DNA of 64,000 nucleotides from an uncultured Bacteroidales bacterium (GTDB lineage Bacteria; Bacteroidota; Bacteroidia; Bacteroidales; Paludibacteraceae): contig CACZCR010000001.1 in assembly GCA_902779705.1 (NCBI GenBank), forward strand, positions 186,001-250,000, given 5' to 3'. The notes beneath the pieces are model-generated. The model was not told the origin of the DNA and made no database searches. It worked only from the letters and a program-made list of their open reading frames with translations. Both the position numbers and the translations under genes were made by a program. How positions within the stretch are numbered: position 1 is the first letter of the stretch; the number at the start of each line of letters is the position of its first letter. Below are positions 44,356 to 53,015 of the stretch, piece by piece.

Positions 44356-45689
44356 GTTTAAAGGAAAGATTAGAGAATGTAACGGCCAAGGGCTGGGTAG
44401 CTGCCGGATGTTGGGGAACGTTGTATGTGGCGTTTGTCATCTGGGTAGCTTGGGGCGATTGGGCAAGTTTGGGTTGGCTGGCGTTGTTGCCGCTGGTATT
44501 GGATATGTTCACTACGAAATATATCAACTATGGCTGGTGGCACAAGTACAAAGAGACTAACAAGACTTTGTACACCGTTTGCTCGTGGATAGATGCGATA
44601 CTGTTTGCTTTGGTAGCGGTATATTTTATCAATGTGTACATCTTCCAAAATTATCAGATACCGAGTTCGAGTCTGGAGAAGAGCCTGCGTGTAGGTGATT
44701 TTCTATATGTATCGAAGATGGCCTATGGTGCTCGTGTTCCTCAGACACCGTTGAGTATGCCGTTGACCCAGCACACGATGCCGGAATGGTTAGGCGGGGG
44801 CAAGAGTTATGTGGACTGGCCGCATTGGGAGTATAAGCGTCTGAAAGGTTGGACGAGCCCTAAGAAGGGAGATATTGTGGTGTTCAATTTCCCAGCAGGT
44901 GATACGGTTTGTCTAATGATGCAGAATCCTGACTATTACACGCTATGCCATGCTTATGGCGAGCAAGTGGTCAAGAGTCGCAAGGATATATTCGGCGACA
45001 TAGTGGTGCGTCCGGTAGACAGACGAGAGAACTATGTGAAACGCTGTGTGGGAGAACCGGCAGACAGTCTGAAGATAGTGGATAATGTGGTATATACTAA
45101 GCGCCAAGGCGATTGGGAAGTAGAACCGACGCGCGAGGGTGTTCAGTTGAACTATATTGTTCGCACAGACGGGTATGTATTGTCGGATAAATATCTGCTG
45201 AAGCATGGTATCTCGTTGGAGGATCAACATCGCGTGGAAGAGAATGTGTATATTTTCCCGCTGACCAAAGAGATGAAATCCGAGTTGGAGAAGAACGAGC
45301 ATATATTGTCGATGGTTGTTCAACCGGCTGAGATGGGCGGAGAGGTGTATCCGTTAGGACACAATGATTGGAATCGCGACAACTACGGACCGATTTATAT
45401 TCCGAAGAAGGGTGACAAAGTGATGATCACGGCGGAGAACTATTGGTTGTACAAGCGCATAGCAGATGCGTATGAGATGCAACCGATGAAGATAGGTGAG
45501 GAGTATACGTTTGCTATGGATTACTACTGGATGATGGGTGATAACCGTCATAATAGCGCCGACAGCAGGTATTGGGGTTTTGTGCCGGAGGATCATATAG
45601 TGGGACGACCTGTGTTTATCTGGCTGTCCATAGATAAGGACCATAAGGCTATTCGTTGGAACCGTTTGGGCATGAGAGCTACGAACTAG
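44352..45689 (+). CDS. lepB: Signal peptidase I (large Bacteroidetes form)
   Basis: The 445-residue protein is a membrane-bound leader peptidase. Three hydrophobic segments lie near the N-terminus (about 14-100). The catalytic Ser107 is in QIPSSSLEKSL and the general-base Lys230 in RRENYVKRCVGE, and the GDNRHNSADSRYWGFV block follows late. The Ser-Lys spacing is about 120 residues, with an insert typical of the longer Bacteroidetes enzymes. ATG 44352 overlaps the dapB stop; an upstream in-frame opening at 44301 lies inside dapB and is not used. Confidence 0.93.
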   Translation: MSLKERLENVTAKGWVAAGCWGTLYVAFVIWVAWGDWASLGWLALLPLVLDMFTTKYINYGWWHKYKETNKTLYTVCSWIDAILFALVAVYFINVYIFQNYQIPSSSLEKSLRVGDFLYVSKMAYGARVPQTPLSMPLTQHTMPEWLGGGKSYVDWPHWEYKRLKGWTSPKKGDIVVFNFPAGDTVCLMMQNPDYYTLCHAYGEQVVKSRKDIFGDIVVRPVDRRENYVKRCVGEPADSLKIVDNVVYTKRQGDWEVEPTREGVQLNYIVRTDGYVLSDKYLLKHGISLEDQHRVEENVYIFPLTKEMKSELEKNEHILSMVVQPAEMGGEVYPLGHNDWNRDNYGPIYIPKKGDKVMITAENYWLYKRIADAYEMQPMKIGEEYTFAMDYYWMMGDNRHNSADSRYWGFVPEDHIVGRPVFIWLSIDKDHKAIRWNRLGMRATN

Positions 45690-46220
45690 ATGGTACTACC
45701 TGTTGCGTATATGGCGCCTGCGGATTGGTACAGAGCTTATCTGGCAGATCCAGAATCCGTTGAGATAGAGGGATCGGAGTCGTTTGAGAAACAGACGTTT
45801 CGTAACCGATGTCTGATTACAACACCTGACGGACCATTGACACTATCGGTACCGGTCAAGAAGGTGGAACATAAACAGTTGACGCGGGATATAGAGATCA
45901 GCTACCAGTCTCGTTGGCAACACCAACATTGGATTTCGCTGGTATCCGCCTATCGTCACACGCCGTTTTTTGACTACTATGCGGAGTTCTTTAGACCGTG
46001 GTACGAGAGGGAGACGAAGTGGCTGTGGGATTTGAATAGCGGTTTGCATGAAACGATCATGCAGTTGTTGCAAAACAGTCCGAAACCTATTGTGGGATTT
46101 GCTTATCGGCCCACGAGCGATTGGAGCGGAGAGGCATTGAACGGATGGTTTGGAGAAGGAAAAAGTATATTGGACGTATTATTTGAATACGGAAATGAAA
46201 CAAAATATAGATTGGAATAA
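45690..46220 (+). CDS. WbqC-family protein
   Basis: The 176-residue protein follows the lepB stop with no gap. It has the WbqC-like opening LPVAYMAPADWYRAYL, the block FEKQTFRNRCLITTPDGPLTLSVPV and a late KHWISLVSAYRHTPFF-type segment. The family is thought to be involved in sugar modification for surface polysaccharide, but no activity is firmly proven. It overlaps ilvE by 26 bp. Confidence 0.85.
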   Translation: MVLPVAYMAPADWYRAYLADPESVEIEGSESFEKQTFRNRCLITTPDGPLTLSVPVKKVEHKQLTRDIEISYQSRWQHQHWISLVSAYRHTPFFDYYAEFFRPWYERETKWLWDLNSGLHETIMQLLQNSPKPIVGFAYRPTSDWSGEALNGWFGEGKSILDVLFEYGNETKYRLE

Positions 46221-47211
46221 ACTGAGTTTTCATTATACGGAGACGGACTATGTGGTTCGTTCGGCTTGTCGTGATGGGGTATGGGAGAAACCATATGCGA
46301 CCGAAGACAAGACTATTACCCTGCATGTGGCAGCTACGGGTTTGCAGTATGGGCAGCAGGTGTTTGAAGGGCTGAAGGCGTTTCGCGGAGCGGATGGTCA
46401 AGTGCGCGTTTTTCGCATGGAGGAGAATGCTCGACGTATGGCCCGTTCGGCGGAAGGATTGTTGATGACTCCTCCTCCGGTGGAAGTGTTCTGTGAGGCG
46501 ATTCGTTTGGCACTGAGAAAGAATATCGATTTTCTGCCTCCTTACGAGACAGGTGCTACCTTGTATTTTCGTCCGGTGTTGATAGCCACGGCACCTGAGA
46601 TAGCTGTGGCGCCGGAGAAAGACTGCGAGTTGATAGTCATTCCGACACCGATAGGCGCCTATTTTCCGGGTAAGTTTCATTGTACGCCATTTGTCGTGGA
46701 GCGCCATATAGACCGTGCGGCAGCATTTGGAACGGGTCAGTTCAAAGTTGGAGGTAATTACGCCTCTTCTTTCCGTGCGACAGAGGCGGCACATGCTAAA
46801 GGGTTTGACTGCATGTTTACCGACTCGAAGACACACCGCTATATAGACGAGTGTTCGGCGGCTAATTTCATTGGCATCAAGGGTAATGAATATCTCACTC
46901 CCCGTTCGTCGGCTATTCTGCCGAGTATAACGAATGACAGTCTGATGACGTTGGCACGGGAGCTGGGGATGAAAGTGACGCGTCGTCATATTCGCGTAGA
47001 AGAGTTGGCGGAAATGGATGAGGCTGCGGCTTGTGGAACAGCATGTGTGATTTCGCCGATCGGTAAGGTATATGACCCGGATAAGGAGATAACGTACCAT
47101 TTCGGCGAAAAGCCGGGCCCTATACTGACAAGGCTGTATCATGCATTGAAGGATATACAGTATGGAAGATGTGAGGATAAGTACGGATGGTGTGAAGTGA
47201 TTAAGGTGTAA
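46195..47211 (+). CDS. ilvE: Branched-chain amino acid aminotransferase
   Basis: The 338-residue PLP enzyme interconverts Leu, Ile and Val with their keto acids. The start is ATG 46195 (MKQNIDWNKLSF); an upstream in-frame opening at 46150 falls within wbqC and lacks similarity. Family blocks are GLQYGQQVFEGLKAFR, FKVGGNYASS (with the PLP Lys) and DECSAANFIGIKG. The late region contains EAAACGTACVISPIG. It belongs to the fold-type IV group II enzymes, with normal length. Confidence 0.95.
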   Translation: MKQNIDWNKLSFHYTETDYVVRSACRDGVWEKPYATEDKTITLHVAATGLQYGQQVFEGLKAFRGADGQVRVFRMEENARRMARSAEGLLMTPPPVEVFCEAIRLALRKNIDFLPPYETGATLYFRPVLIATAPEIAVAPEKDCELIVIPTPIGAYFPGKFHCTPFVVERHIDRAAAFGTGQFKVGGNYASSFRATEAAHAKGFDCMFTDSKTHRYIDECSAANFIGIKGNEYLTPRSSAILPSITNDSLMTLARELGMKVTRRHIRVEELAEMDEAAACGTACVISPIGKVYDPDKEITYHFGEKPGPILTRLYHALKDIQYGRCEDKYGWCEVIKV

Positions 47212-47238
47212 ATAGTACGAATTAAAAAGATAAAAATT

Positions 47239-48780
47239 ATGTTTTCAAATCAACCTAAAGGATTATTCGCGTTGGCGTTGGCCAACACAGGCGAGCGTTT
47301 CGGCTACTATACGATGTTAGCCGTGTTTGCGCTTTTCTTGCGTGCTAATTTTGGTCTTTCGGCCGGAGCTGCCGGAGCTATTTATTCCACGTTTTTGGCA
47401 TTTGTTTATTTCTTGCCTTTAGTCGGTGGTATCCTGGCAGACAAGATTGGTTATGGCAAGTGCGTAACGATTGGTATCATTGTCATGTTTTTCGGCTATG
47501 TCTTGTTGGCGTTGCCGATGGGTGGCGTAGAGTCGGGAAGTACAGCAGTGGCTATGACGGCTATGATAGCTGCGTTGGTACTGATCAGTTTCGGTACCGG
47601 ATTGTTCAAAGGTAACCTGCAAGTGATGGTCGGTAATTTGTATGACGATCCTCAGTATGCAGATCGCCGTGACGCAGCCTTCTCGTTGTTCTACATGGCT
47701 ATCAATATCGGTGCAATGTTCGCGCCGACAGCTGCCGTTAAGATCATGGAGTGGGCACAGCAGTCTATGGGTGTCAGCGTCAATGATAGTTATCACTTTG
47801 CATTCGCAGTGGCATGTATGTCATTGGTGTTGAGTATAGTGATCTATTATGCGTGCCGTCCTTGGTTTAAGCATGTGGAGAACACCTCTAAGCAAGCGGC
47901 TGCCAGCGGGCAGAAAGTGGAAGAGTTGACCGCTGAGCAGACCAAGAAACGTATTGTGGCGTTGTGCCTGGTGTTTGCGGTAGTGATCTTCTTCTGGATG
48001 GCTTTCCATCAGAACGGTCTGACATTGACGTATTTTGCAGACAAGTTTGTGGCTCCTGTATCGACCGGCATTCAGGCGATGGCATTTGATATCGTCAATT
48101 TGGTGATGATAGCCGTTTTGGTATATGCTTTGTTTGGTATTTTCGGCGAAGGAACTCGCAAGTCCAAGACTGTTTGGAGCTGCATAGGTATCGTTGTTTT
48201 GGCAGTGCTCGGGTATAAGTTTATGAACCGTCCGTTGGAGGTCAAAGTGTCTGCACCTATTTTCCAACAGTTCAACCCGTTCTATGTCGTAGCATTGACA
48301 CCGGTGAGCATGGCTATTTTCGGTGCTTTGGCCAAGAAGGGCAAAGAGCCTTCTGCTCCTCGCAAGATTGCGTATGGTATGTTGGTAGCTGCGGCTGCTT
48401 ATGCTTTGATGGCAGTGGGTTCGATAGGATTGTTGACGCCTAATGCTCAGGAGGCCGCTTTGGCTGCCGGACAAACTCCTATGTTCGCCGATGCTAATTT
48501 GCTGATAGGCACTTATCTGATATTGACTTTCGGTGAGTTGTTGCTCAGTCCGATGGGTATATCGTTTGTTAGCAAAGTAGCTCCTCCGCAGTACAAGGGT
48601 ATGATGATGGGTGGCTGGTTTGTAGCTACAGCTTTGGGCAACTTCCTCGTTTCGGTAGGTGGTTTCCTTTGGGGCGGTCTGCCATTGTGGTTGGTATGGA
48701 GTGTATTCATCGCCGTATGTCTCATCGCGGCCATCTTTATGTTTGCTATGATGGGTAAGTTGGAAGATGCAACCAAGTAA
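47239..48780 (+). CDS. POT/PTR-family proton-dependent oligopeptide transporter
   Basis: The 513-residue inner-membrane protein has about 14 hydrophobic helices. The POT signature lies near the start: NTGERFGYYTMLAVFALFL (ExxERF motif), followed by GGILADKIGYGKCV. A later conserved segment is FVPSMGISFVSKVAPPQYKG-like, here reading LSPMGISFVSKVAPPQ. Members import di- and tripeptides with protons. It starts 27 bp after ilvE and ends 17 bp before a coiled-coil protein gene. Confidence 0.9.
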   Translation: MFSNQPKGLFALALANTGERFGYYTMLAVFALFLRANFGLSAGAAGAIYSTFLAFVYFLPLVGGILADKIGYGKCVTIGIIVMFFGYVLLALPMGGVESGSTAVAMTAMIAALVLISFGTGLFKGNLQVMVGNLYDDPQYADRRDAAFSLFYMAINIGAMFAPTAAVKIMEWAQQSMGVSVNDSYHFAFAVACMSLVLSIVIYYACRPWFKHVENTSKQAAASGQKVEELTAEQTKKRIVALCLVFAVVIFFWMAFHQNGLTLTYFADKFVAPVSTGIQAMAFDIVNLVMIAVLVYALFGIFGEGTRKSKTVWSCIGIVVLAVLGYKFMNRPLEVKVSAPIFQQFNPFYVVALTPVSMAIFGALAKKGKEPSAPRKIAYGMLVAAAAYALMAVGSIGLLTPNAQEAALAAGQTPMFADANLLIGTYLILTFGELLLSPMGISFVSKVAPPQYKGMMMGGWFVATALGNFLVSVGGFLWGGLPLWLVWSVFIAVCLIAAIFMFAMMGKLEDATK

Positions 48781-48797
48781 TTAAAAACAATCTACAT

Positions 48798-49709
48798 ATG
48801 ATGAAAGAAGATTTGATTCAAGCTCTCAACTCCTACATGGAGACAGTAGAGCAAAAACTAAACAGTTTGGACAAACGTGTGGCTGAACTAGAGCAGAACA
48901 TCCACACTATCAATCAGGAGAATGATAACCTGCGTGGTAAACTCCAGCAGATGGAGACTTTGCTGGTGGCAGCTAACCAACAGATGGTTCAACTCCAGAT
49001 TGATAACAAGCCTTCTGTTTTGCCGGACGTGAAACCTGCAGAGCAGCCAGAGCCTGAAACAGAGACAGAGGTGATCATTCCGGAAGATCCAATTATTGAG
49101 GATGAACCGATGATAGATGAACCGGTTATTGAAGAGCCTTTGGTCGAGGAAGCACCGGTTGTTGAGGAGCCGATTTTTGAGGCCGAGCCGGCTGTTGCGG
49201 AGCAAGCGCTGTCTATAGACGACCTGCCTGAGGCTGGTGAGTTGGATGAGGCTATGGCGATGCCGATGGATGATATGCCGGATTTGGTGCCTGTGACGGA
49301 GCCGGTAGTGGAGCCAGTTGCAGAATCGTTGTTTGAACCTGCACAGGAGCCTGTTTTCCCAATGGCTCAGCCTATAGCAGAACCTGAAGTGACACCTATC
49401 CCACAAGAGCCCCAACCCGAGCCGGTTAAGCCCGAGGAGCCTGCTCAATCTGCAGCTCCGCGTGCGACTACGTTGTTTGGCTCGCCGGTATCTGATATCC
49501 GTCAAGCTATATCGTTGGGCGACCGTTTCCTGTTCCAACGTGAGCTGTTTGATCAGAGCGGCGAGAAGATGCAAAAGACACTGGATGCAATCAATAAGTG
49601 CCAGTCTTATGACGAGGCGGTGAATATGTTAGATGCTTCTTTCCATTGGGATAAGGAGACAACGGCATACACACTCTTCACGGCTGCACTGCAACGTCGT
49701 TTCAGCTGA
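48798..49709 (+). CDS. Uncharacterised protein: coiled coil, acidic Pro-rich linker, conserved C-terminal domain
   Basis: This 303-residue protein has no function that I recognise. Residues about 10-70 form a coiled coil (heptad-like, LNSLDKRVAELEQNIHTI). Residues about 75-215 are a low-complexity Glu/Pro/Val linker with repeated EEP/EPV units. The last about 75 residues form a compact domain (DIRQAISLGDRFLFQRELF, then YDEAVNMLDASFHWD, then FTAALQRRFS). I recall a similar C-terminal domain in other Bacteroidales hypothetical proteins. No signal peptide is present, so it is cytoplasmic. It overlaps rsmI by one base. Confidence 0.72.
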   Translation: MMKEDLIQALNSYMETVEQKLNSLDKRVAELEQNIHTINQENDNLRGKLQQMETLLVAANQQMVQLQIDNKPSVLPDVKPAEQPEPETETEVIIPEDPIIEDEPMIDEPVIEEPLVEEAPVVEEPIFEAEPAVAEQALSIDDLPEAGELDEAMAMPMDDMPDLVPVTEPVVEPVAESLFEPAQEPVFPMAQPIAEPEVTPIPQEPQPEPVKPEEPAQSAAPRATTLFGSPVSDIRQAISLGDRFLFQRELFDQSGEKMQKTLDAINKCQSYDEAVNMLDASFHWDKETTAYTLFTAALQRRFS

Positions 49710-50401
49710 TGCTTTATCTTGTTCCGACACCGGTAGGCAACCTCGAAGATATCACGCTGCGCGCCAAACGTATTCTCGGTGAAGTTGATTTGATCCTCGC
49801 CGAGGATACGCGTACATCGTCGGTACTACTCAAGCACTACGACATTCATACGCCGCTTAAGAGCCATCACAAGTTCAATGAGCATGAGACATCGGACGAG
49901 ATGGCTGAGCGTATCGCGGCAGGTATGAATGTTGCGCTGATATCGGACGCCGGGACACCCGGAATATCCGATCCCGGGTTTATGTTGGTACGTGCATGTG
50001 TTCAACGAGGTGTGGAGGTTCAATGCCTGCCCGGTGCAACGGCTTTTGTGCCTGCGTTAGTGGACTCGGGACTGCCATGCGACAGGTTCTATTTTGAGGG
50101 CTTCTTGCCGCAGAAGAAAGGACGACAGACTCGTTTGCAGTTTATTGCGGCACAAGAGCAGACGACCATCATTTATGAGTCTCCATACCGCTTGGTCAAG
50201 ACGTTACAGCAACTGTCTGAGGTCTGTGGTGAAGAGCGACAAGCATCGGTCTCGCGTGAGATAAGCAAACTGCACGAGGATACCCAGCGGGGAACACTGG
50301 CAGAGTTGATAGCCCATTTTACTGCCAAGGCACCCAAGGGTGAGATAGTGATTTGTGTGGCAGGCCAAAATGAGAAAATGAGTAAAAGAGAAAATGAGTG
50401 A
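49709..50401 (+). CDS. rsmI: 16S rRNA (cytidine(1402)-2'-O)-methyltransferase
   Basis: The 230-residue SAM-dependent enzyme methylates the 2'-O of C1402 in 16S rRNA. The signature opening LYLVPTPVGNLEDITLRA is present, as are LILAEDTRTSSVLLKHY and ISDAGTPGISDPG, all diagnostic for RsmI. The block FEGFLPQKKGRQ and the final KGEIVICVAG also fit. Length is slightly shorter than E. coli RsmI (286) but usual for Bacteroidetes. The ATG overlaps the TGA of the preceding gene, and the 3' end overlaps the flippase gene by 8 bp. Confidence 0.96.
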   Translation: MLYLVPTPVGNLEDITLRAKRILGEVDLILAEDTRTSSVLLKHYDIHTPLKSHHKFNEHETSDEMAERIAAGMNVALISDAGTPGISDPGFMLVRACVQRGVEVQCLPGATAFVPALVDSGLPCDRFYFEGFLPQKKGRQTRLQFIAAQEQTTIIYESPYRLVKTLQQLSEVCGEERQASVSREISKLHEDTQRGTLAELIAHFTAKAPKGEIVICVAGQNEKMSKRENE

Positions 50402-51842
50402 AATGAAATCCTTGGCGAGGGACACCGCCATCTATGGACTGAGTTCGATCATAGGTAAGTTTTTAAATTACCTGTTGGTTCCTTTGTATACCTACGCCCT
50501 TGCGCGTACGGCTGACTATGGCGTTGTTACTAACATCTACGCCTGGACGGCATTGCTATTAGTGCTCCTGACTTATGGTATGGAGACCGGTTTCTTTCGT
50601 TTCGCCAATCGGGAAGACTATGACGCTCCGAGTGTATATAAGACGGCTTATTTGACACTTTTCAGTAGTAGCGCTTTTTTTGCGTTATTGGTTGTTGCAT
50701 TCCAACATCCCCTAGCTAATATTCTGGGTTATGCCGATCATTCAGAGTTCATAGCTATGATGTTTGTTACCGTTGCTGTCGATGCGTTTGCCTGCATACC
50801 GTTTGCCTACTTACGCTACCAGAAACGCCCCATCGTCTTTGCTGCACTCAAACTGCTGTTTGTGCTGCTCAATATTGGGTTTAATCTCTTGTTTTTGGTG
50901 ATCCTCGGTAAGAATGACGTCTTCTATGTCTTCCTTAGCAATATATTAGCGACAGCTATTCAAACGCTCTGCCTCTTGCCTTTCACTATGCCAAAAGGTG
51001 GTCGTTTTGATGCGAAAGTACTAAAGGAAATGCTGCGCTACTCCTTACCTTTACTCGTTCTTGGTGTAGCCGGGATCATGAATCAGACACTTGATCGTAT
51101 TCTCTTTCCGTATCTCTATACCGGCGCTGATGCAAAGGCACAACTTGGTATTTATGGGGCATGCTTCAAGGTGGCTATGGTTATGATGATGTTCACCCAA
51201 GCTTTCCGCTATGCCTACGAACCTTTTGTCTTTGCTAAACATAAGGATAGACAATCTGTCGAGGCATATGCTGATGCGATGAAGTACTACATTATCTTCT
51301 CGTACCTCATCCTCTTAGGCGTGATATTCTACCTCGATATATTCCGGTATATTGTCTCTAGTGCATACTGGGAGGGACTGCAGATTGTACCGATTGTCCT
51401 GTGGACCTATGTGTTCCAAGGTATCTATTTTAACCTCAGTTTTTGGTATAAACTGACCGACGAGACTAAGTGGGGCGCCTATTTCTCGCTGATAGGATTG
51501 GTTATAACGCTTGTGCTACAAGTGGTGGGAGTGCCGCGTATAGGCTATTGGGCTAGTTGCGGAAGCAGCCTCGTCTGCTATCTGGTGATCATGCTGCTGT
51601 CTTATTTTATCGGTCAGAAGAAAGCCCCCATCCCTTATGACCTCAAGACGATAGGCATCTATACGCTACTCACAATAGCCTTGTTGGCTGTCTATTACAC
51701 CATTCGCTTGTATTGTCCGATGAACATGTGGGTATTGATGGCCATAGGTACTGTATTGCTGGTCATCTATCTGGCTTTCTTGACACGCAAGGATTTTCCT
51801 TTGTCAGGACTGCCTGTTGTAGGTAAATATTTTAAGAAATAA
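50394..51842 (+). CDS. Polysaccharide flippase (Wzx/MATE-like oligosaccharide transporter)
   Basis: The 482-residue inner-membrane protein has about 12-14 hydrophobic helices and the MOP-type opening LARDTAIYGLSSIIGKFLNYLLVP. A conserved N-terminal loop with the acidic/aromatic pattern typical of Wzx proteins is present (ETGFFRFANREDYD). It would flip a lipid-linked oligosaccharide or similar lipid across the membrane. The substrate is unknown because no glycosyltransferases lie beside it. A second, distinct flippase is encoded at 55033. Confidence 0.88.
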   Translation: MSEMKSLARDTAIYGLSSIIGKFLNYLLVPLYTYALARTADYGVVTNIYAWTALLLVLLTYGMETGFFRFANREDYDAPSVYKTAYLTLFSSSAFFALLVVAFQHPLANILGYADHSEFIAMMFVTVAVDAFACIPFAYLRYQKRPIVFAALKLLFVLLNIGFNLLFLVILGKNDVFYVFLSNILATAIQTLCLLPFTMPKGGRFDAKVLKEMLRYSLPLLVLGVAGIMNQTLDRILFPYLYTGADAKAQLGIYGACFKVAMVMMMFTQAFRYAYEPFVFAKHKDRQSVEAYADAMKYYIIFSYLILLGVIFYLDIFRYIVSSAYWEGLQIVPIVLWTYVFQGIYFNLSFWYKLTDETKWGAYFSLIGLVITLVLQVVGVPRIGYWASCGSSLVCYLVIMLLSYFIGQKKAPIPYDLKTIGIYTLLTIALLAVYYTIRLYCPMNMWVLMAIGTVLLVIYLAFLTRKDFPLSGLPVVGKYFKK

Positions 51843-51857
51843 ATTGTAAATCGTTTT

Positions 51858-52475
51858 ATGTTTTCAGGAATAGTAGAAACAATGGCGCAGGTGGTTCGTG
51901 TTGAGACCGAACAAACCAACAAGCACTTCACACTGCGTAATCCCTTCAGCGAGCCGCTCAGCATCGATCAGTCGATTGCTCATAACGGTGTATGCCTGAC
52001 GGTTGTTAAGATAGAGGGCGATCTCTATACTGTCACCGCTATGCAAGAGACGCTCAACCGCTCTAATCTTGGTATGCTCAAGCAAGGAGACTGGGTCAAT
52101 GTGGAGCGCTCTATGATAGCCGGAACTCGTCTGGACGGACACATCGTGCAAGGACACGTCGATCAACATGCTGTCTGTGTCGAAGCCAAAGAGACCGACG
52201 GAAGTTGGTATTACCGCTTTGAATATGAAAGTTCTCGTGATATGATAGCCCGCGGCTATTTCTGTGTGGATAAGGGCTCAGTCACGATCAATGGAGTTAG
52301 CCTAACAGTCTGTGACCCTGACCAACAAGGCGACATGGGGTATGTGTCGGTATGCATTATCCCTTATACCCATGAGAATACCAATTTCAAGTATATCAAG
52401 GCCGGTACGGTAGTCAATCTTGAGTTTGACATCATAGGCAAATATATCACCCGTATGAACCAATTATTAAAATAA
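51858..52475 (+). CDS. ribE: Riboflavin synthase alpha subunit
   Basis: The 205-residue enzyme dismutates two 6,7-dimethyl-8-ribityllumazine molecules to riboflavin. The N-terminal MFSGIVETMAQV signature and the two lumazine-binding repeats (about residues 1-95 and 96-190) are visible, with SIAHNGVCLTVV in the first and GSVTINGVSLTVC in the second. Length is normal. It lies 15 bp after the flippase and 3 bp before an FKBP gene. Confidence 0.96.
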   Translation: MFSGIVETMAQVVRVETEQTNKHFTLRNPFSEPLSIDQSIAHNGVCLTVVKIEGDLYTVTAMQETLNRSNLGMLKQGDWVNVERSMIAGTRLDGHIVQGHVDQHAVCVEAKETDGSWYYRFEYESSRDMIARGYFCVDKGSVTINGVSLTVCDPDQQGDMGYVSVCIIPYTHENTNFKYIKAGTVVNLEFDIIGKYITRMNQLLK

Positions 52476-52478
52476 AAA

Positions 52479-52988
52479 ATGAACAGTTTATCATTTCAAT
52501 TAGGAACGTCCGTGGCGCAGTATCTGATGCAATACGGAGAAAAAGAACTCAATTACGAGGAGTTTAAGAAAGGTATTGAGTTTGTTATGAAGGCTTCGAC
52601 CCAAGCAAAAGAAGAGGGCGAACGCTTCTTGGCAGAAAACGCTAAGCGCGAAGGAGTAAAAGTGACTGCCAGTGGCCTGCAGTATGAGGTGCTGGAGTCT
52701 ACACTCGGACAGAAACCGAAGGCTACCGATACCGTCAAAGTTCACTATGAAGGTACACTCATCGATGGTACTGTCTTTGACAGTTCCTACAAACGTGGCG
52801 AACCTATCTCGTTCGGACTCAACCAAGTCATCAAAGGTTGGACGGAAGGAGTACAACTGATGTCGGTGGGCTCGAAGTATAAGTTCTTTATCCCCTATCA
52901 ACTCGCCTACGGCGAACGCGGCGCAGGGGGCTCTATTCCACCATACGCAGCGCTGATCTTTACAGTAGAATTATTAGGAATTCAATAA
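52479..52988 (+). CDS. FKBP-type peptidyl-prolyl isomerase, cytoplasmic member of a tandem triplet
   Basis: The 169-residue protein has an N-terminal helical dimerisation region and a complete C-terminal FKBP domain (about residues 75-169): [18 protein letters not shown], then [17 protein letters not shown], then [18 protein letters not shown]. It has no signal peptide, so it should act in the cytoplasm. Two paralogues follow directly at 53016 and 54314. Confidence 0.9.
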   Translation: MNSLSFQLGTSVAQYLMQYGEKELNYEEFKKGIEFVMKASTQAKEEGERFLAENAKREGVKVTASGLQYEVLESTLGQKPKATDTVKVHYEGTLIDGTVFDSSYKRGEPISFGLNQVIKGWTEGVQLMSVGSKYKFFIPYQLAYGERGAGGSIPPYAALIFTVELLGIQ

Positions 52989-53015
52989 CATACATAAACA
53001 AATACAATAACAAAA

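Noticed and set aside
46087..47142. 351-codon minus-strand open frame opposite ilvE
   Set aside because: Same reason: it is antisense to a certain gene, is Arg/His/Cys-rich and has no family similarity.
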